Assembly (NCBI RefSeq): GCF_007655135.1
Contig: NC_045134.1
Span: 25,692,568 to 25,756,567 of the forward strand
Direction: 5' to 3'
Length of the DNA: 64,000 nucleotides
Source: Punica granatum
Lineage: Eukaryota; Streptophyta; Magnoliopsida; Myrtales; Lythraceae
A program made the position numbers and the translations under genes. Every line of letters begins with the position of its first letter. Positions within the stretch are counted from its first letter, which is position 1. The notes beneath the pieces were generated by a model. That model made no database searches, had not been told where the DNA came from, and saw only the letters and a list, made by a program, of their open reading frames with translations. Positions 23,127 to 35,244 of the stretch are shown piece after piece.

Positions 23127-23820
23127 ATGGCGGCTTTATCCACTTGCAGATCAGTTCTCCTCTTTCTGATCCTCTTCATCTTCCTCCAAGCTCTCTTTGT
23201 TGCTTCGACCGAGTTCGAGGTCGGTGGCGATGACGGATGGGCCATCCCGAAGTCAAAGAATGTCGAGGATATGTACAACCAGTGGGCTTCCAAGAATCGC
23301 TTCAAAGTCAACGACACGATAAGTAAGTTCTCCTCGTCCATATCTATATATACGTCCTCATATGTCACGTTTAGCTAGCAGAAAATCCTATATTCATTTT
23401 CCATCTCGTTCACGTTACGTCGGTTCATTGACATCACCCTTAGTCCTTCGTAAACATATATATGTCTATGCAGATTTCAAGTATGAAAAGGATTCCCTCA
23501 TGGAAGTGAACGAAGACGAGTACAAGAAATGCAAATCCTCTCAGCCCCTCTTCTTCGCCAACAACGGCAACACCAACTTCACGCTGGACCGCCCAGGTCT
23601 GTTCTACTTCATCAGCGGAGTCTCAGGCCACTGCCAGAGAGGACAGAAGATGATCATCAAAGTCATAGAACCCCAGTCCCCTCCCCCAGCTACTAGCCAG
23701 AACTCGACCGCCCACTCCCGTTCATCCAAGACCATTCCGATGCCTGTGAGCGGCTCTTCCTTGATCTTCGCGGTCGTAATGACGTTCTTCGGGAGCCCTC
23801 TTGCTCTAATAGTGCAGTAG
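23127..23820 (+). CDS. early nodulin-like protein (non-copper phytocyanin, GPI-anchored)
   Basis: Two exons, 23127-23322 and 23474-23820, join within an Asn codon (DTINFKYEKD) and give 180 residues. A signal peptide (about 1-27) is followed by a plastocyanin-like domain (EVGGDDGW, YNQWASKNRF, NFKYEKDS, YFISGVSGHCQRGQK). The structural disulfide cysteines are present (KKCKSS and GHCQRG). Of the four type-1 copper ligands, the first His (LMEV where HxV is expected) and the Cys (FISG where FxCG is expected) are missing, so it should not bind copper; this defines the ENODL subgroup. A Pro/Ser-rich stretch and a hydrophobic tail (GSSLIFAVVMTFF) indicate arabinogalactan-type glycosylation and a GPI anchor. 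The intron is only 151 bases. The role is probably at the cell surface or plasma membrane; the ligand is unknown. Confidence 0.92.
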
Positions 23821-24106
23821 GTCTTCTGCTACTTCACAAATTCTTTTCAGTTTGCTATGTAATTAGAATAGTTGGATTCTTTTCGAGGTCACTGATTTCA
23901 GCATATTACGTATGACTGCTATTGGGCATTTAGCATTTAGACGTACAATGTTTCAATAAACTTTCGAAATATATCGATTAATCGAGTTTAAATATGAGAA
24001 GTGACCTTGATTATGGAAGCCAAGAATCATCATATTCCACGACAATTATTCAGAATATGGAGAATTTACGATTGAGCAATTAACAGAAATAGAGTTATAA
24101 CCAATT
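23821..24106. other. 3' region of the ENODL gene
   Basis: This is likely 3' UTR and flank. No separate feature is supported. Confidence 0.35.
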
Positions 24107-24401
24107 AGCTTGCGTTTGGTTTTCGAGTTGGACTTAATTTTGTGCAATGATTGCAAATATTGACAAATATATTTATGCGTGCGAGTATATATATATATGT
24201 ATTTATATATAAATGTGAAAGTGGATGAGGAATTTATTATTAAAAGATTGATTTTAAGAATGACTAAAAAAATTATGAGTGAGAATTTTTTATTATATGG
24301 AAGAGAAGAAAATAAAAATAATTATTATATTGTTAAATTCGGGAAAGAATAGAGTTGAGTTGAATAAAGTTAGATTATTATTCATAAACCAAACAAAAGC
24401 T
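24107..24401. mobile_element. MITE with GTTTGG termini (about 295 bp)
   Basis: The left end reads AGCTTGCGTTTGGTTTTCGA. The right end read backwards on the other strand is AGCTTTTGTTTGGTTTATGA. The interior is AT-rich and noncoding. The terminal block matches the element at 7792-8095. The flanking bases are TTA and TTT, so a 3-bp duplication is possible but not clean. Confidence 0.5.
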
Positions 24402-25875
24402 TTAAATTTTTGCTGAAGTTTGTTTGATTATGCACAGTGAATGCATATTTTCTGTATACTGCTATTAAACTTCGAAGTGAAATGTTAAGTTGGGCCGAGG
24501 CCCATTTATACGAAGACCAGCCACATAATCATCGGAGTCATCTATTGGGCCCTGGCCCACATGCTGTGAGAAGTTGGACCACGAAGGCCCATGTCTCCCC
24601 GAGAAAAACGCGGCTTTCTGGACCCACAAGTAAATTGATCTAATGGACCCACAGCACCTCCTTGTGCACATCCGAGAGCTATGCAATTTTGCCTGCCGTT
24701 TTTGTTTTTATTTATTTATTTAAAAAATATTCTTTTGGTTTGGTCTTTAATGGATTATAAAGGAAGGCGCATGGTATGACAACCGATAGGGAAAGGAGAA
24801 ACAAAAAGGTACTAAAAACTGTGTCGATGAAATTCAAACTCGGAGAAATTGAAGTAAGTTTCATTTTCTTTCGACACGGTTTCAATTAATCATCTAATAC
24901 GAAGCGATGACAATTTGTTCAACCGAAAACTCCGAAAGACTGCGATCAGTAGTTGTTATTTGGAAGAGTCAAGAGAACGGGAGGAAGAGAGGGAGCGAAG
25001 CCGTACCCAGAGAAACCTATCAAGTATGGATCAAGTAAGAGATTAATTACGATCATTTCATCAACTTTGTTTTCATTTACTTAATCATTGCATGGTTTTT
25101 TGGCATAAGTTCTTTCGTACACCTTACATCCATCATTAATTTTCACCCTAATGTACCTAACTAACATTTCAAGAGGAGTTAAGTTATTAAGCTCGGGCAA
25201 CAAGTTACGAGTAAACCTTGATTGGCAGTGATAGTCGAAAATATATACAATTAATTGTCGAGCTCGTCCGATCATCATGACTTAATGTTGTAGCCATGGA
25301 AGGCACTTTCTATGGTCAGCAACAAATATTTCAAGCGAGATCAGTCCTCTTATTGCAAATCCAAAACACACAAGAGATGGATGAGAAAACATCAAGATAT
25401 ACCTTTCTCTACCCCCTCAAATTTTTTTTCTCGACGGTGATTTCAAGTTATAATTATAAGTTATAATTATAAGCTATAATAATTATTATTAATTAATTAA
25501 TTCTAAAAGCTATCCAATTGTCCTACTCCCAGTCCCAAAGTTTAGTGCCTATATGTACATACACAGTGCTTGTTGGCTTTTGTTCTTTTTTTTTTTTCCC
25601 TTTTCTATTCCAAATGGGAACGGCGTCTTACTTTAATTGGGACTTGGCCTCCCATAAAATAATGAACAGTTGCGCAGACAAGAAGCCGTTCTTGGTGACT
25701 TGAGATCATAGCTAAGTCATGTTACTTGGGCCGATTCGTACACAACATCGATCCCCGCCTTTAACAAGTGGTTAAGCACTTATTGCTCCTATAAATCGAG
25801 AATCATTTCGTCCCATAAAATTATTAAGCTTCCTAAGTTGTATGATTTATCTTTAGACATATATGTAAAGTCATA

Positions 25876-25911
<36 letters not shown>

Positions 25912-28900
25912 ATGGCTGCTATATATCGGTGATCTCATTAATATTTACATGGATATGTTTCGGGTCTAACCCCGTAAGGAGAAAAATACAAGTTCGAATT
26001 CTAAAAAGCACACTTATTCGGAGGGGGAGTAACGTTTCATGCTCGATCCCTCGAAATTGCGAGAACAATATCTCTTACAATTTTATAAATAATTATATCT
26101 TCAACATATGATACTATTATTTTTTTTCCTCTAAAACACCACAAGATAATATTCAATTTACTCTTCAGAAGTACTTTTGGTTGCATTAATTCATGAGCAA
26201 TAAGCTTCTAAATTAGCATACCATTAAGTTTTATTAATCCTTCAAAAGGAATAAAGGGAGATTAGGATTCAATTAAACGTACATTTGCATTGGGGCTATA
26301 ATGGAATATTTCCCTCTCTCCCTCTCTCTCTTTTGTTCATAGGGACACTGACTTTAGAATCTTTTGAAGAATGATGAGCAGATTATTATGAAACACAACC
26401 TCGGTTTTCGCGAAGGCAGCGAGTCTAGTAATCTCAACGGATTTCTTTGTCCCAGTTGTAACCCACAACTTCTCAACGTTTTCTTTCATATATGTTCTTT
26501 TTTTACTTTTCTATTCATTTTTTCGAAAAAGAAAAAAGAAAAAACAGGTTTAGCGTAATAACATTTCGTCTCTTAACTTAAAATCAAGAGATTTTATCTT
26601 TTTAACTCATTAGTGGATGCCTTCTATTTTTCCTTCCCACCATTACTACTTATTTGACTGTAAGCTTCCACTGTAATTAGAAAAGTTAGAAAACATTAAA
26701 AGAAAAGAATATTACATATTTCTAAACAAGCTCATCATCTGCACAATCAACTCCCCTTTTTACTTATCGAAAAACTCCTGCAGGTTACAAATATATATAG
26801 GTAAATACGAGATTTGCATATCTGTTATTGTCTGGACAAATGTATATTATCAATTGGGTTGAGATTAACATGCATGATCCATGTTAAGCCCACTTAATAT
26901 TTTAAAAAAAAAACATCCATTTGAAATCAAATCACCGAGTATTTTTTTTTTTTCTCATGTTACTCGGGGCTCCACTTTATTCACTAGCCTATGTAAGAGA
27001 GAGAAGGAAAGAGTCTGAAAGCCTTGAAACGTGGACAGACGGTACAGAAAAAGGAACATTGGCACAAACTACCCAAGCGACCAAATTTTGCTTTTCCCCA
27101 ACTAGTATATAATTCTCTTTATTTAAGACATTATACTTTTCCTTGACCTATTATCTAATACTGATCTCAGTTCGGGTGCCGATTGTCATGAACAAGGAAA
27201 TTTTTTCAATGAGTTTTGAAACCCTATACGGCGGATTATAACTCCACTCCATTAGTAGCGCAATTTGTCAACTATGCGTCACACACATTGTGATTAATAG
27301 TATATATTAACTAATTCTAATGATTAGGAATTTTTATATATGTTCACCTATTAAAGTAAGGACTATGGAGAGCCTTACTTTAAATGGTAACAGTGCGGCC
27401 GCTGATTCAAGAGTTCCAAAAAATATGCCCAAGTGGAAAGCAGTCAAAGAGATAAAGGCGAAAGTGGCCTAATTTCGACTGCCCAAAATGTCAGAAATTG
27501 ATATTTTCTTTAAATAAAATAAGGATTGTGTGTATTCTTTGCTTTTGATGAGTTCTATGATGGAAGCTTTAATAATAAAAAATTTTATTGGGATCAATCC
27601 ACGCAGAATTTATACATCAATGTAATGATTGGGAACATCTTCCTTCTCTATGACCAAAATGCTTATAGGGCACTGCCATGGAAGCTATAAGGGAATTGAA
27701 GAAGAAGAGGAAGAATAATAATGCGAAAGTATCCTATAGCTATTCAAAAAGGGAGAAGAATGAGAGAAATCAATCCCCATCATTGATGACTCATGATACT
27801 CTCCATGTAATGAGGGAAAAAATAAATTGCAAAAGAACAATTTCGATCCCAATCAATATCAATATCTATTCATCCAATATAATATTATACAAAAGCCGAT
27901 AAAAGCATCGAGTAATACTATGATAGCTTTTCAAGTAAATTCTTCAACTCCTCGTCGAAAGCTTTTTCCTCTTAATCCATATATCAACTATAAAACATAT
28001 ATATATATATATAGAGTAAAATTGACTCCATTTTACATTAAATAAGACCATAGTTGGTAGGATTAAAATGGTCAATTTATAATTATATAAGAATCCAATA
28101 TTTAATTGGACATTATTATATAAATTATATTGAAAAATAATTATCTATTTATATATTGGATTAACCATAAGCTATGGGCATGTGAAAAAAAAATTAAAAT
28201 AGACGAAATTGAGTACTGAAATGCATAAATCAAATTTGTAAGAGAAAGTTCAAAAAAATACAGAATAAGTTAAATTAGTTCAACTTCATCGAAAGTTATT
28301 ATTCAAATATTATTCAGTGAAATTTTAATATATTTTTTAATGATTTTTGAGAAGCAAATTATTCTTAAAAAATATATGTATAATTATTATATAAATTAAT
28401 TAATACATATATGAAAAGATAAAACCGAGTATAGTACAAACATAGAAACTAAAAAAATAATGATTTTTCATATATAAAATTTTTTCCTAAAAAATAATAA
28501 CAAATCACTAATTCTACTAGTGTAAGGTCATATAAACAAAATTGAATCCTAAAGTAATAAATGATGTCACATTAGTGAAGAAAAGTTTAAAAAGTTTAAG
28601 AGAGTTGATTTAGTCATGCGAATTTCATTTTATTTAATTGGATGTCAACCTAATTTCTATTATAAGATTAAAAATGTTATCGTTATTTCTGACCATATGA
28701 GAATATAAAAATTAAACAAGAACGTCACAAAATTTGCATAATTAAAAAATGGCAATAAAGTAAATGTATATGAACTTATCATAAGGATGTCATCTGCAAC
28801 AAATCTCTCTAATGAACTTACTATTAAATAAATATATAATATAAAGTTTACTAATTAGTACTGTTGCAAAATATACATTGAACTAGGTAAAATTAATCTA

Positions 28901-29012
28901 ATTTTATTATGTAATCATTGTATGAAATTTGAAATTAATTAATTAATTAAAATATTTTATTGTGTTAGGAAGCCAATTTTTTTATAAAATTCAGAATAAT
29001 TGTTATAAAAAA
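24402..29012. other. AT-rich intergenic DNA
   Basis: No gene is supported in 4.6 kb. A GC-richer patch lies at 24480-24700. A (TA)n microsatellite occupies 25880-25909. Poly-purine and poly-pyrimidine tracts are common. The open frames in this stretch are short and low-complexity. Confidence 0.45.
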
Positions 29013-29740
29013 TAGGGTAAATTCCACCGGTGGTCCAAAATGTTTTACAAATGTTTCATGATGGTCCAAAAAGTTTTTTTCGCTACATGATGGTACAAAA
29101 TGTTTCAAAATTGTTTCATGATGGTACAAATCGTCAACTCGAGCTGACGCCGTTAACATTTTGCTGACGTGGCGCGTCCTATGTGTCACTTTTGTTACGT
29201 GGAACCAATTATAGTGCGCCACGTCATTTAAGACAAAATAAAATTTTAAAAAGTCCAAAAAAATACAAAAAATAATTTAAAAAATACAAAAAAGAGTAAA
29301 AATTTTGAAAAAATAAAAAATATTTTAAAATATTAAAAAATTTTAATTTATTTTGAAAAATTAAAAAAAATTTAAATTTTTTTTCAAAAATAAAAAAATA
29401 CAAAAAAGAGTAAAAATTTAGAAAAAATAAAAAATTTATTTTAAAATTTTGAAAATTTTAAATTTTTTTTAAAAAAATTATTTTTTTTTAAATTTTAAAT
29501 TATTTAAAATTTAATATTAAAATTTACCCTTTTAAAAATAAAAAAAATTATTTAAAAATTTAAAAAATTTAAAAATAATTAAATTTTTTAAAAATAATTT
29601 TAAAATTTTTAAAATTTTAAAATATTTTTTTTATTTTTTTTCTAAATTTTTACTCTTTTTGTATTTTTTAATATTTTTTTAAAAAAAATTCAAAATTTTC
29701 AAAATTTTTAAAATATTTTTTAAAACAAAAAAATGTTAAG
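29013..29740. repeat. AT-rich fold-back element with a GC-rich left end
   Basis: The left end begins GGGTAAATTCCACCGG and contains three near-repeats of GTTTCATGATGGTCCAAAA-like sequence, then a GC-rich block with TGACGTGGCGCG. An extremely AT-rich core follows. Inside it, AAAAAAGAGTAAAAATTTAG on the left (about 29400) is matched by its inverted copy CTAAATTTTTACTCTTTTTG (about 29641-29660), so the core can fold into a long hairpin. The right terminus corresponding to the GC-rich left end is not found. It is probably a decayed MITE-like element. Confidence 0.5.
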
Positions 29741-30744
29741 TTAAATATTTGAAATTATATTTAATAATTGTAATTTTTTTTTACTGTTTTTATAAAAAAA
29801 AAATTTGTGTTTCAAAATATAAACAATTACAATAAGAAATGGTATAAGAATATATGAAAACGAACCCCTACAATGCACACGATAGAACACTAGTGTATTA
29901 ATGTAAAGATAATCCAGGGTCTTTATTATTATTAATTAATAGCTCAACTATATGCATAAAAATGATGAAAATAGTTTTAGAGTTTGTAATTCAAAACCCT
30001 GCACCGCACGACACCATTGACTAGTTAGAAACTGTAATAACTCGACATAGATAGAATTGTGGATAAAAAGCAGATTTTAAGAATGTTTGTCTGCTCACTT
30101 AACCATCTGTAAATAATTGCAATCCCATGTCATATATTGATGGATATCAAGGTGGTACGACCTGTATATGTTTTGGCCTATTCTAGATTTAAGTTCAGAT
30201 CACTTCTTCTTTTTTTATTGTCCAAGGGGAATTAATGTTGTGAAAATCATTGTAAAGAATGCATCAAAGGATCAAAGAAAGCACAGAAAAATCATGCTGG
30301 TCCCCAAGCTAGCTAGGGCTAATTAATTATTATTAACAATTCTTAAAAGGAAGCTAATTGCAAATGATATAAAGTGCTACATATGGGAATAAAGGGATAA
30401 GAGTAATGGTGGAACAATGATTGCTTTTGCATAAACCCCCACCTTTTCTCATTAATTGCAAAGAGAATACAAAACTATACATATACACCCCACCACCTCT
30501 ACCCCCTCTTGTAGTTATAGTGTAATTAATAATTTCCCCCTCCACAAAATTCAGGAAAAACAAAAATTAAATTAAAGTAAGCCCCACTTACCATTTTCTC
30601 CACTGAAAAAAAAAAGAGAAATTTTAAAAATAAAAAGTGAAAAGAAGAAGGACCAAAATGGAATTAAACAAAGTCTCTGATCAACTCATGATTGAAGAGC
30701 TAAAGCAAGTATCATTAGCACATCACTGATGAAGATGATCACAA
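29741..30744. other. AT-rich intergenic DNA
   Basis: No gene is seen. The portion close to 30745 is likely the 3' UTR of the MIZ1-like gene. Confidence 0.4.
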
Positions 30745-31650
30745 TCAGACTCTGAGGAGGTAGATGCTCAGCTCAGGTGCTCCATTGCTGTCTGGGTTCA
30801 TCATATAGAACGCCTCGCAATCCCGGGACCCGACGATCCGCTCGAACTTGGCCCTCATGTACATGACCTCACCATCGAGATTGATGCTGCCCGACGACTC
30901 GGGGTCAAGACCGTTATCGTCCCCTGTGGCAGGCAGGACCCCTGCGCCCATTGAGATCATCTCGACGGCCTTCAGGACCTTCCACTCCTTGGGCCCGCAT
31001 TCCCTCCGGGCTGCGAACCCACACCTCCTCCCGTTACAATAGGTCCTCCACACCGGCTCCTCAAGCAGCCTTGGGATGTGGTGGGACGATGATGAAGACG
31101 AAGACGATGGAGACCTCTTCTGAGGCTCAGGCTTGTTGCACTCAAGGGCGATCCGAACCAGCCCTGAGGTCATCTCCCGAACCAGCCCGCTTATAGGAGT
31201 GGCAAGCTCGATCAGGAGGGCCGGCTGCGAGGCAGGGTCCTTCTGCAAGGCGAAGTGGACGTGGCCCTTCCGGTGCCCGAAGAGGGTGCCGACAACACGG
31301 GGCCCAAGACCCAGCGTGGAGCCCGAGCGGTTCCGGAAGGCAGTCAGGACCGAGCGGAGCCTCGAGACGGCAATGGCCTGGAGCTTCCGCTTTGGTATCG
31401 GGGACGACGAAGAAGGGACAGCATTGGCTTCCTTGGTGTGATCCATCTTCTTCTTGTCTGCTGCATTATTAAAGCCCCGATCATGACATTGATGATGATC
31501 AGTTGATGCCGCGGCGTTTGGCTTTCCAGCTTCGGCTTCATCGTCTTCCTCAGACCCGACCTTCTTTGTCCAGTGGAAGTGTCGCTTGGAGTTGGAGGTG
31601 AAGTCCTGATGAGAAGAGCTCCTGGACATGGTCACTGATGATGTCTTCAT
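30745..31650 (-). CDS. MIZU-KUSSEI1-like protein (DUF617 family)
   Basis: This is a single-exon gene of 301 residues, near the usual MIZ1 length. A Ser/His-rich, low-complexity N-terminal third leads into the conserved plant-specific DUF617 domain (about 95-301). Landmarks are LRSVLTAFRNR, VVGTLFGHRKGHVHFALQ, LLIELATPISGLVREM, WRTYCNGRRCGFAARRE, GEVMYMRAKFERIVGSRD, and the end SEAFYMMNPD-like block with ELSIYLLRV. A poly-Ser run sits inside the domain loop. MIZ1 of Arabidopsis is needed for root hydrotropism and acts at the ER membrane; other family members have no assigned role, so orthology to MIZ1 itself is not claimed. The ATG at 31648-31650 was chosen as the first in frame; MSRSS seven codons on is an alternative. 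A (GA)n tract at 31774-31792 lies in the upstream region. Confidence 0.92.
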   Translation of the reverse strand: MKTSSVTMSRSSSHQDFTSNSKRHFHWTKKVGSEEDDEAEAGKPNAAASTDHHQCHDRGFNNAADKKKMDHTKEANAVPSSSSPIPKRKLQAIAVSRLRSVLTAFRNRSGSTLGLGPRVVGTLFGHRKGHVHFALQKDPASQPALLIELATPISGLVREMTSGLVRIALECNKPEPQKRSPSSSSSSSSHHIPRLLEEPVWRTYCNGRRCGFAARRECGPKEWKVLKAVEMISMGAGVLPATGDDNGLDPESSGSINLDGEVMYMRAKFERIVGSRDCEAFYMMNPDSNGAPELSIYLLRV

Positions 31651-33911
31651 GTTTGCTCGAGAGTTAGAGAGAAAGAGGAAGAAGAGTGATGTGCTAGTGA
31701 AATGGGCAGATCCTTAGGGGGAGGGAGAAACGGAATGAAAATAAATCATCCTTAAAAGACAAAGGAGAGGTCTAGAGAGAGAGAGAGAGAGACATTTCTT
31801 TTTATTTATTTTTGCATGTGGGGCACCCTAATCAATTCCTTTGTTTTCACCACAATTACTGCACAATAGTTTAAGGAAAAAAAATCCCTAATTAAACTTT
31901 TAGTGATCTTATGTACATGTATAATTAATATGTGGGCAAAAATGTGTGCGCTCTAGTATACAATATTTTAAATATATGTTATAGTTATTAATTTTTATTG
32001 AAGGGTTATATGTATATATCTAGTCATGGTAAGATTTCAAGAAAAACAAGTGTTAGTTTAACATGGTACATCAAAACTCCGTTATTTTCATTCATGTGAA
32101 TGAGTATTTTTCAATATAAGTACTTGATATATATCTCGCTGATTATGTTTTTGAGGAAAAATGTTTTGTTTGAAAGTTTGCTGATCATCTTTTCTTCTTA
32201 AATAGTACACAATCAGACAACACCATCTTTTATAAAGGTATTATCAGCTCAACGTATTCTGGAGGAACTAATTGTGTGACCTTAACCAGCATACAGAGAG
32301 GGATTAGCTTGTATGCTCGATAACATATGAACACCATACATTGCACAAAATCGAAAGATGAAGAATAACTGATGAATCTTCCTTAAGAGTCGAATGAATA
32401 CACCATGGAATAGTATTACGTGGGGGGCTAGGGCATCAAATTGAAAGGAATCGTTTGATTTGTTATTATTGAGATCGTATGTAAGTTGTGGTGGTGTTGA
32501 TGTGATATGTGCAGTGCAGAGAATCCTGACAAAAGAAACATATGTTGCCCCCACCAATATTACTTTGGTCAGAGACACAGAGAGAAATGTTTGAAAGAAA
32601 GAACAAAAGATGAAAGAGAAAAAGGAATCTGAAGGGCGAGAGGGAAAGGGGCAAAGTTGGAGGGGACAATGTGTGTGTTATTTCACTTTCTTGGTGGGCT
32701 CTCCCCCCCGTCAGGGCAGAGATCCCATTACCATTGCCATTAGAGATAGAAAGAAGAGATGGATGATATGCTAATAAATTGACCGACTCTTTTGACCTGA
32801 ACCTCCCAAATCAGCAAAAAGAATTAGACAGAGAATAAATGGGGTTACGAAGTTGCAGCTACACATGCCCTCTCCTCTAATAAAGAGATCTTAGATCTAA
32901 CTCTCGTCAACGAGGATAGTTGGATGTATTCGAGTTAATATTGGTTGAGACTAAGCCTCATTCAAGAATTATCCTGGACCTTGGAATAGATTTTTTTTTT
33001 TCAACGTAAAATCCGTTCGTTGAAAACTCAGTTTGCTGTTGGATCCCATGTACTTGTCATAGTTGTTATATTGTTTACAATCTCCTATACCTAATTAACT
33101 AATACACGGTTATAACTTCATAAGTAAATGTTCATTGAGTATTGTTACAAAAAAAAAAGCGAATATTACCATTGTGCACCTAAGTGTATAACGGTGTCTA
33201 TAACGGTTCCACAAATCCACACTAATATGCATTTTGATTAGTTTTTATCCATTCACAGTGGATGAATAACAACCGTTATATATTTAGTCTATACTCTATA
33301 CCTCGAAACCCTAAAAAGAATAATATGGTACGAGTCTTATGAATGGAGATAATAATTCACGTTGAGAGATTTAGTGAACATCCCTAGTTGAAACTTGAAT
33401 ATTCATGATTTAAAGAGTTTTTTAATATGATGATGCATTTAAAAAAAATAAAATAAAAGAATGAGAGAGAGAGGGGAGAGAGAGAGTGGATGTGTTGGTG
33501 TGCGTTTTGATGAGCAAAGCAACAGGAGACAATGGCGTCACTGTTCGCGCAGAGCCTGACCAAAAGAGGAATTGAAGAAGAAGAAGAAGAAGAAGAAGAA
33601 GAAGCAAAGAGCACGCAGACGACAGAAACCTCGCATCCTTCTTCCCACCAATTCCCACACAATATGTGTCGTCGTCTTTGTTTCTGCTGTTTATGCTTTG
33701 TCGTGTTGTCGCGTTTCTTGTGCTGCTGCTGTTCTGTTTGTGTTTGGGATTTTCTGCGTGATGTTCACTAACACGAGAAGACCTTATGATTCTATTTACA
33801 TATATTTACGTGGTGTTGGCTGAAGAGATTACATCACATACATACACACACACATATATATATATACTTCCACCTACCTGCGATGGATGGATCACTCTGA
33901 TGACTGATCCC

Positions 33912-33959
<48 letters not shown>

Positions 33960-35174
33960 CTGATGATGCCACGCCTCATCGATCGATCATCCCCTTTGTC
34001 TCCTTGCTTAATTTGTGAGCCCCACCCCCACCGCATTATTATATCCTCGATGCGTTTGACTGAGATTTTTTGACGTGATAGCTGACAAATTGTGTGTTAA
34101 TCAAGCTGTGATCTCGAGTCGAACTTTGCATTCGAAATTACTATAACCCGTTGGGTTGATGACATCATCACGAACCGTGCGTATACGTACATTGTCGCCC
34201 CTCTCACAAAGACGGCATATGCCCTTTCTTAAACTCTGGACACCGACCACAACCAGTCATTGTGCATGGTATATGTTACACTCTCCCTTGCAAGGGCAGG
34301 GCGCTAGCTATTCGTGTTGTGTTGTGTCACTGTTCCGTAAAACGACTTCTTTTAATGTTGGATTAATTTGTGGTAATTAAAGATTCTTATTATTTATTTT
34401 TTGTTCCCCCCGATGATGGAATTGGTGTGAATGTATCTCCTGAGATATACTTACACTCGTGCTTTTCAATTAAGGTAGGAGCAAGCCAACATAGTTTTGT
34501 CTGATTGGACCGCTCGAGAAGTCGACACTTCGCGGATACTGTGGAGGCATCCCATGCCAAGTGGAATCCCATTTCATTTGGGGCATCAATTTCTCCTTCC
34601 ATATGTAAAGACCAAACCAATAATGGAGCAGGACGTGCATATATATGACTTTCAAAGTCATCATCTAAAGAAAAAAAAAACCTGAATTGATTCTAATAAT
34701 TTGGCTTTTGTTCCTCTTAAATAAAGTTATGGATCGAGTATTATGAGTTGGAAAAATTCACATTACCCTTTTAGTGAGTAGACCCCATTCGAACTAAAGT
34801 AATCGGGGATCTGTCGTTGGACTTTCGAATGTGAGGGTGCATATTAAATAAATAAATAAATAAAAGCTCAAATGGCATGACATGAGATATTGAGAATTAC
34901 TATATGCTCATAATTATAGGGCAGACTTTACTTAAAATATACGTAGAAATTCAAAAATTTACTGAAACACATTGTGTCGCCTGGGCAAGCTAATAGTTGA
35001 GCAAGGACTAGTTTTTCGATTGGCCCTGGATGACTAGCGCAAGTCCCGAATTCGTTAGAAGTTTCGATATAAAGAATAATTGGTAAGGAGATGGGAGCAA
35101 ATCACGTTACAGAACCGAACCGAAGAATAATTAGTAAACACTATTGTTTGATTTTTATTTAAAAAAAAAAAAGC
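31651..35174. other. intergenic DNA with microsatellites
   Basis: Likely promoter and leader of the MIZ1-like gene come first, including (GA)n at 31774-31792. Further on are a (GAA)n run (33574-33604), CTGT/CT repeats (33911-33957) and an ATAA repeat near 34846-34865. The reading frames crossing these repeats on both strands are repeat artefacts. No gene is supported. Confidence 0.4.
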
Positions 35175-35244
35175 TTTTTGGGCCCAAAAGAAATGAATTA
35201 ATCCAATGTTGCAGCCTTTTTCTTTTGGGCCCAAAAGAAATGAA
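35175..35244. repeat. two direct repeats carrying a perfect GGGCCC palindrome
   Basis: TTTTGGGCCCAAAAGAAATGAA occurs twice, at about 35176-35197 and 35223-35244, spaced 47 bases. The second copy sits in a 22-base perfect palindrome (35219-35240, centred on GGGCCC). Confidence 0.8.

Noticed and set aside
32282..32669. Minus-strand frames with a hydrophobic start that resembles a signal peptide
   Set aside because: The rest is short, has no recognisable motif, and no continuing exon was found. The pyrimidine-rich source sequence alone can explain it.
33384..33823. Reading frames on both strands across the GAA repeat near 33574-33604
   Set aside because: They are driven by a trinucleotide repeat giving poly-Glu, poly-Lys or poly-Leu/Ser runs and show no domain, so I do not call a gene.
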